Shown here piece by piece: positions 60,203 through 64,000 of a DNA stretch of 64,000 bases; position 1 is the first letter of the stretch; the number at the start of each line of letters is the position of its first letter. The stretch is from Paenibacillus sp. HW567 (GTDB lineage: Bacteria; Bacillota; Bacilli; Paenibacillales; Paenibacillaceae), in assembly GCF_000374185.1 (NCBI RefSeq), contig NZ_KB910518.1, positions 5,970,886-6,034,885 of the forward strand, written 5' to 3'. Position numbers and translations under genes: made by a program. The notes under the pieces are model-generated. The model ran no database searches, was not told the DNA's origin, and saw only the letters and a list, made by a program, of their open reading frames with translations.

Positions 60203-62259
60203 GTAGAGTCGAAGGAGGTCGGCTTGCGCCTTCCTCCGTCCGCTCGATCAAACGGATCGTGCAGTTTTCCCGCAATCCGCTTTCCTTCATGTCACCCTTT
60301 GGGTGCAGTTCGTAGGTTCAAATCCGGGATTAATGACAAGAGATTTACCAATCTGTACTTGGAGTAGAGAATGGATTCCGGCAGTCTTTTCCACCCCGCG
60401 TTGCGCCAGCGTTTGAACCGATGACTCCATATCCGCCTTATGATCCAGCGTTGGAGTCGGTTGAAAAGCTTTCTCACGTGGGCTTTCCGGAAATAATTGC
60501 CCCACCCTCGTATGACGGGGTTTATGGAGTCGATGAGTTCAAAAACGGTTATCGGGATGCGTCTATGCGTTCGAGCTCGAATGGTGTCCATGAACGATTG
60601 GATGGACTTGTCTTTGGGGTAGGCGTAGATATTCATCTTCGATTGCTTCTTTACCTTTTCCCGTTGCAGCGACAAGCCTTTTCCCCGTTTGAGCTTGTAG
60701 CCCAGAAACTCGAATCCCCACTTGATGTGGGTGATCTTTGTTTTATCCGGGTGAAGGGTCAGCCCGAGCGATTCCAGAATGATTCTTGCGTCCCGGAGCG
60801 CCCGCGCAGCTTCCGCTTGCGTCTTGCAGAGCACCACCCAATCGTCAGCGAAGCGCGTCAGTCGGTACCCTCTGTCCGTCATTTCATGGTCGAACCGATT
60901 CAGGTAAATGTTACTAAACAGCGGACTCACTACACTACCTTGCGGCGTGCCGCTCGGTGTCGCGTATTTCTTCCCACCTTCCATGTACCCGGCTTCGAGC
61001 ATTTGTCTGACCAATTTGAGAATTCTACCATCGCTTACTTGCTCCGCAATCCTGTCGACCAGCGGTTCGTGATGAACCGTCCCAAAGAAATCCCGCAGGT
61101 CTGCGTCCACAATCCATTCGCACCCGTCCATCATCTCGCGGTAAATCTTCCGCATCGCTTGGTGCGTTGACCTACCCGGACGGTATCCGAAACTGCATTC
61201 ACTGAACAAGGGTTCAAAGATAGGTTCCAGCCTGTTTTTCAGCGCTTGCTGGCAGACTCTGTCCCTTATCGCCGGGATGCCGAGCGGACGCTTCTCGTTT
61301 GGCTTCCCCTTCTTGGAAATGTGAATTCGTTTGACCGGCATCGGTCGGTACATCCCTTGCTTCAGTTCTTCGTGCAGTTGTTCTAGCTCCGCCTCGGCTA
61401 CGGCTTGGAAGGCCGGGATGGTGACCTTGTCAGTTCCACCACTGCCTCCGTTTGCCCTCACTGTTTCCCATGCCATTTCCAGATTTGTTCGGTGATACAC
61501 CTTGTCGATTAATGAATGAACCTTTCGTCCTGTGCCTTCTGCTTTCATACGCTTCGTATCCTCCGCCTGCAAGTTTTGGGTCTTTCACTTAGGGAATATT
61601 CCTCCCTTGCCGCTTACTCGCGAAACTCATGCCAGTTCCGGTCTCCATAAAGCGAGCCGCCTTCCCCTTCTAATTCACCTTTTGAGTGAACAGAAGCCAG
61701 TCACACCAAGGTGACTGATCCGGACGTTTCTGTTGTTCGTCCGTTCTTAAGTAGTACGCGGCTCTCCGACTTCTCGCCGTGCGTCCGGTGTACATTTCGG
61801 GGTTTCCTTATAGTACCCGTTACCGAAACTGCCGCGCATTCTCTGAAGCGGCGGGCGCGGCGCGACCGCTTCGACTTTGTTTAACCACTCGTCCTGCAAG
61901 TGCATTCGTTTCAGACACGACGAGATCTCCGTGGGTCACATCGTCATCTTCAGTACCATGCCGCCCGCACACACCTTGGTGCGATGGGTGGACTAGAACG
62001 CCTTCGTCTCCATAGTGCAGACTCGACCTTGCCCCATCTTTGGCCGACCGGTTCGCGAGTTCGGGTAGCCCCGTTTCACTACGGCCTGGTACTTCTCCTC
62101 AAGCCCTTCAGACTCTGCCTCGCGGCAGACGCCCTGCCCTCCGGTAAAAAAAAAATTACCGGCCCCCGAGGCGTTACCCCCGAGTTTGGATATGAGCCCC
62201 CTAGTCCGGTGCTCAGCGGGACTTTAACCCACCTGATGATCGTGCTGCCACGCACGCAC
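60203..62259 (-). mobile_element. Group II intron B, nested inside intron A
   Basis: The 5' end is GTGCG at 62259 or 62255 (GTGCGTGCG makes two registers). The 3' end is GACTCTAC at 60203. Domain V lies at about 60248-60283 (AGCGGATTGCGGGAAAACTGCACGATCC...), with domain VI behind it (CGGAGGAAGGCGCAAGCCG...). About 2.06 kb with its own reverse transcriptase gene. Sequences on both sides are intron A. Confidence 0.82.
60292..61548 (-). CDS. Group II intron reverse transcriptase/maturase (intron B)
   Basis: 418 residues. RT motifs GGSGGTDKVTIPAF, GIPAIRDRVCQQALKNRLEPIFEPLFSECSFGYRPGRST, TPQGSVVSPLFSNIYLNRFDHEM, and the catalytic LTRFADDWVVLC (FADD instead of YADD). The maturase domain is NPVIRGWGNYFRKAHVRKLFNRLQRWI. 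No endonuclease domain. Clearly a different lineage from the intron A enzyme. Start taken as ATG at 61548 (GGAGG upstream, rather far); a TTG at 61572 is possible. Confidence 0.93.
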   Translation of the reverse strand: MKAEGTGRKVHSLIDKVYHRTNLEMAWETVRANGGSGGTDKVTIPAFQAVAEAELEQLHEELKQGMYRPMPVKRIHISKKGKPNEKRPLGIPAIRDRVCQQALKNRLEPIFEPLFSECSFGYRPGRSTHQAMRKIYREMMDGCEWIVDADLRDFFGTVHHEPLVDRIAEQVSDGRILKLVRQMLEAGYMEGGKKYATPSGTPQGSVVSPLFSNIYLNRFDHEMTDRGYRLTRFADDWVVLCKTQAEAARALRDARIILESLGLTLHPDKTKITHIKWGFEFLGYKLKRGKGLSLQREKVKKQSKMNIYAYPKDKSIQSFMDTIRARTHRRIPITVFELIDSINPVIRGWGNYFRKAHVRKLFNRLQRWIIRRIWSHRFKRWRNAGWKRLPESILYSKYRLVNLLSLIPDLNLRTAPKG

Positions 62260-62603
62260 TATGGCCTCTGCTGACTTCTCACAGCAAGCTTTACTCCGTC
62301 TTTCGAAGGGTCTACTTGACGTCTGTGAGATCTCCCCGGGTAAGAGCGATAACCTTCCCCTCATCTATCTGCCACATCTACATCATGGGATTCGGGCAGT
62401 ATTGGACTTCGCTTTGTTAGGCAAGCTCGTCCGTCCCACCATGCCTTGTATGTGATTTCTGTTCGTCAGACCGAGGGTTTGCCTCCGGCTTCCTTCAGAT
62501 TCCGCCTCGCGGCGGACACCCTTGCCTTCAGCTAACAGTTCCTACTGCCAAGCCTGTAGTGGACTCTCACCACCGAGTTATCGCCCATGCCGGGCGCACC
62601 AAT

Positions 62604-62654
62604 AAAAAAAGAGGAGGCTTCAGACCCTAACGGGTTCGAAGCCTCCTCTTTTTT
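62604..62654. terminator. Two-way terminator between the SGNH gene and (originally) clpP
   Basis: GAGGAGGCTTC and GAAGCCTCCTC arms plus inner ACCC/GGGT pairing, with seven A before and six T after, so it works on both strands. On the minus strand it ends the SGNH hydrolase gene. On the plus strand it would have ended clpP before the introns inserted. Confidence 0.85.
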
Positions 62655-62676
62655 GGCGTAACAGCAGCAGAGTTGA

Positions 62677-63315
62677 TTACCTAAGCCTTCCGTAACCCAG
62701 AGCATCCAGCTTCCCGGCGATAACACGGTAGCCTTTTCCGTTAGGATGCAGATGATCTAGTGACAGCAGTCCCCGCTCGTTGCCGGCAAACTCATAGTAA
62801 ATAGAAGCAAAGCCGCATACACTGCTGCTGTATCCTGCAGCATAGCGGTTGAAGTGCCGCACCCAGTCCGTAGCCTCCATTAGCTGGGGATAAGGGTTAT
62901 ATAACCCAACGACCCGAATGATATAAGGGTTAGGACTTCTTGCCTTCAACTGCCAAAGTAAGCCCATAATATCGCTGAAATTTCTTTTACATTCGCGAAG
63001 GGCCCTTTGCAGGACAGGAGACAGATTGCCCGGGCGAAGCGCTGTTGATTTGGCTGCCTTAATTAAATCGTTGCCACCGATGGACAAGGTGATAATATCA
63101 GCATTCCGGATATTCTGACGAAATATGGAATCACTACGCAGCCGCCCCTCCATCCCCTCTGTTGTCAGACCATTGATACCTAAATTCACCGCACTGATTG
63201 GCACATGCAGCCGCCCCTCCGCCAACCTCCGGTAGACTGGAACGAATCCGTTGCCCGGAAGCGCCCCGAACCCGGTAGTCAAAGAGTCGCCGATTGCTGT
63301 GTACTGATAGCTCAT
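62677..63315 (-). CDS. SGNH/GDSL-family hydrolase
   Basis: 212 residues. Block I is YTAIGDSLTTGFG (nucleophile Ser), block III is LSIGGNDLIKAA, block V is SLDHLHPNGKGYRVIA (Asp-His). Such enzymes are esterases or lipases, often acting on cell-wall or polysaccharide acyl groups. There is no signal peptide, so it is likely cytoplasmic. Start at 63315, where GGAGGGAG lies 4-8 bases upstream; the open frame extends to 63405 without one. Shares the two-way terminator with clpP. Confidence 0.88.
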   Translation of the reverse strand: MSYQYTAIGDSLTTGFGALPGNGFVPVYRRLAEGRLHVPISAVNLGINGLTTEGMEGRLRSDSIFRQNIRNADIITLSIGGNDLIKAAKSTALRPGNLSPVLQRALRECKRNFSDIMGLLWQLKARSPNPYIIRVVGLYNPYPQLMEATDWVRHFNRYAAGYSSSVCGFASIYYEFAGNERGLLSLDHLHPNGKGYRVIAGKLDALGYGRLR

Positions 63316-63418
63316 AACTCTCCCTCCCCGCATATAAGCTAGTTCCTTCTTTAGCTTATGAATGACGGAGCGGTCAGGCAACGGAGAGGTGTCCATACAG
63401 GGCACTCGCAGAGAGTAC

Positions 63419-64000
63419 CTATTTCAGCGCGGCAAACGGGCTGCTTCCATCCGGCAGCAGTTCTTTGAAGGTGAATTCATAAGTGGGAAACCCGGTAACG
63501 TAGGTAGTATATTCGTAGAGCTGAAAGAAAACTACCAATTTTCCATCCTTCACATAAAAGTTCTTCTCGGTGTTAAGTCCGGTGAACCCGCCGAGATAGC
63601 CGCCCTCTGCCTTAATCAGCTTGGACAGCTTAGCGTTGAGCTCTTTTTTATAATTAGGGTTCGCCTTCAGCAGATCACCAATCAGGAGGCGTTTCCCGTC
63701 CTTCAGAGAGAAAGTAAGAGCATTGCGGTCAGTTGACCCGTGAGCACCGCCAAGATAGCTGTACTGGTCCGTGATCAGACTGAGGATGCCATCTTGGTTG
63801 TAGGTAATCACATACCCTCCGTCGAACTCATACGGGCGGTCATTCTCTATTTTATCTGCAATTTCTTTTTCAGCATCGGCTGCGAACTGGGTAAAGATCT
63901 GTTTGATTGTGTTATTGATCTTCTGCTGCGCCTCTTCATTCGCCAGCCCGCTAATCTGCGGGTAATTCAGCTTGATCGGAGCGTCCTTCCGGTCATTGAT
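63419..64000 (-). CDS. DUF4163/DUF3298-type protein, N-terminus beyond the window
   Basis: The C-terminal ~193 residues are visible; the frame is open to the window edge. IKLNYPQISGLANEEAQQKINNTIKQIFTQFA is the DUF4163-like part. DGILSLITDQYSYLGGAHGSTDRNALTFSLKDGKRLLIGDLL and EYTTYVTGFPTYEFTFKELLPDG match the DUF3298 part. This pair occurs in extracellular parts of anti-sigma factors such as RsiV and in deacetylase-linked proteins. The missing N-terminus prevents a choice. Confidence 0.8.
   Translation of the reverse strand: MNDRKDAPIKLNYPQISGLANEEAQQKINNTIKQIFTQFAADAEKEIADKIENDRPYEFDGGYVITYNQDGILSLITDQYSYLGGAHGSTDRNALTFSLKDGKRLLIGDLLKANPNYKKELNAKLSKLIKAEGGYLGGFTGLNTEKNFYVKDGKLVVFFQLYEYTTYVTGFPTYEFTFKELLPDGSSPFAALK

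Larger units (their letters stand above)
58652..62599 (-). mobile_element. Group II intron A (bacterial class C type), interrupted by intron B
   Basis: Minus-strand 5' end GTGCGCCCGGCATGGGCG directly after the T run of a terminator, the known insertion habit of class C introns. The 5' half runs to GAAGTCAGCAGAGGCCATA, where intron B begins. After intron B it resumes with the leader and reverse transcriptase gene, then domain V (about 58692-58733, GAACCGCCGTATACC...GGTACGTACGGTGG) and domain VI, ending near CTATCCGAT at 58652. Exact 3' end within a base or two. Confidence 0.85.

Noticed and set aside
62261..62455. Short plus-strand frames in 61.5-62.5 kb
   Set aside because: They lie in the structured RNA part of the group II introns on the opposite strand.

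Overview
The window looks like chromosome of a Paenibacillus-type Firmicute (Bacillota). This is inferred from the glycolytic operon cggR-gap-pgk-tpiA-gpmI-eno with a CggR-type operator, the secG-rnr-smpB-ssrA block, a CtsR-type box before clpP, strong AGGAGG ribosome binding sites, and secreted pectate lyase and stalk-domain proteins. No species call is possible from sequence alone.

Layout. 1-11 kb: phosphoketolase (runs off the left edge), a GntR/UTRA regulator, a modular secreted pectate lyase, a FusB-type EF-G-binding protein with an attenuator-like leader, a VOC protein, and an AraC regulator whose reading frame runs through a perfect Fur-box palindrome into a siderophore-binding lipoprotein. 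11-17 kb: a GH94 phosphorylase, a decayed zeta-toxin/antitoxin pair, and a TOTE-type primase-helicase. 17-45.7 kb: an integrated island bounded by a decayed copy of the ssrA 3' end (16961-17047) and the functional ssrA (45679-46040). The serine recombinase gene ends inside ssrA. The island holds an ISL3 element with a perfect 8-bp target duplication inside a membrane-protein gene, a retropepsin-like gene pair, and a tight seven-gene operon (radical SAM, P-loop kinase, DUF4186-like, XRE-ImmA/IrrE, DUF6932-like and two unrecognised proteins). It also carries a BsuBI/PstI-type restriction-modification pair, an Mrr-like nuclease, several unknown genes, and a DUF927-RadC-recombinase module. 46-58 kb: conserved core genes, all on the minus strand: trans-translation (ssrA, smpB), RNase R, SecG and lower glycolysis under CggR. 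57.8-64 kb: tRNA-Arg(CCG), clpP, then two nested group II introns (intron B inside intron A), an SGNH hydrolase and a partial DUF3298-like protein.

How it fits together. The right part is core metabolism and protein quality control. The middle is a defence-rich mobile island targeted to tmRNA. The intron pair is inserted on the clpP side of a two-way terminator and has pushed clpP about 4 kb from it. The best candidate for an undescribed system is the 21.8-27.1 kb operon, next to the restriction-modification genes and with LexA-like boxes in the flanking promoter regions.
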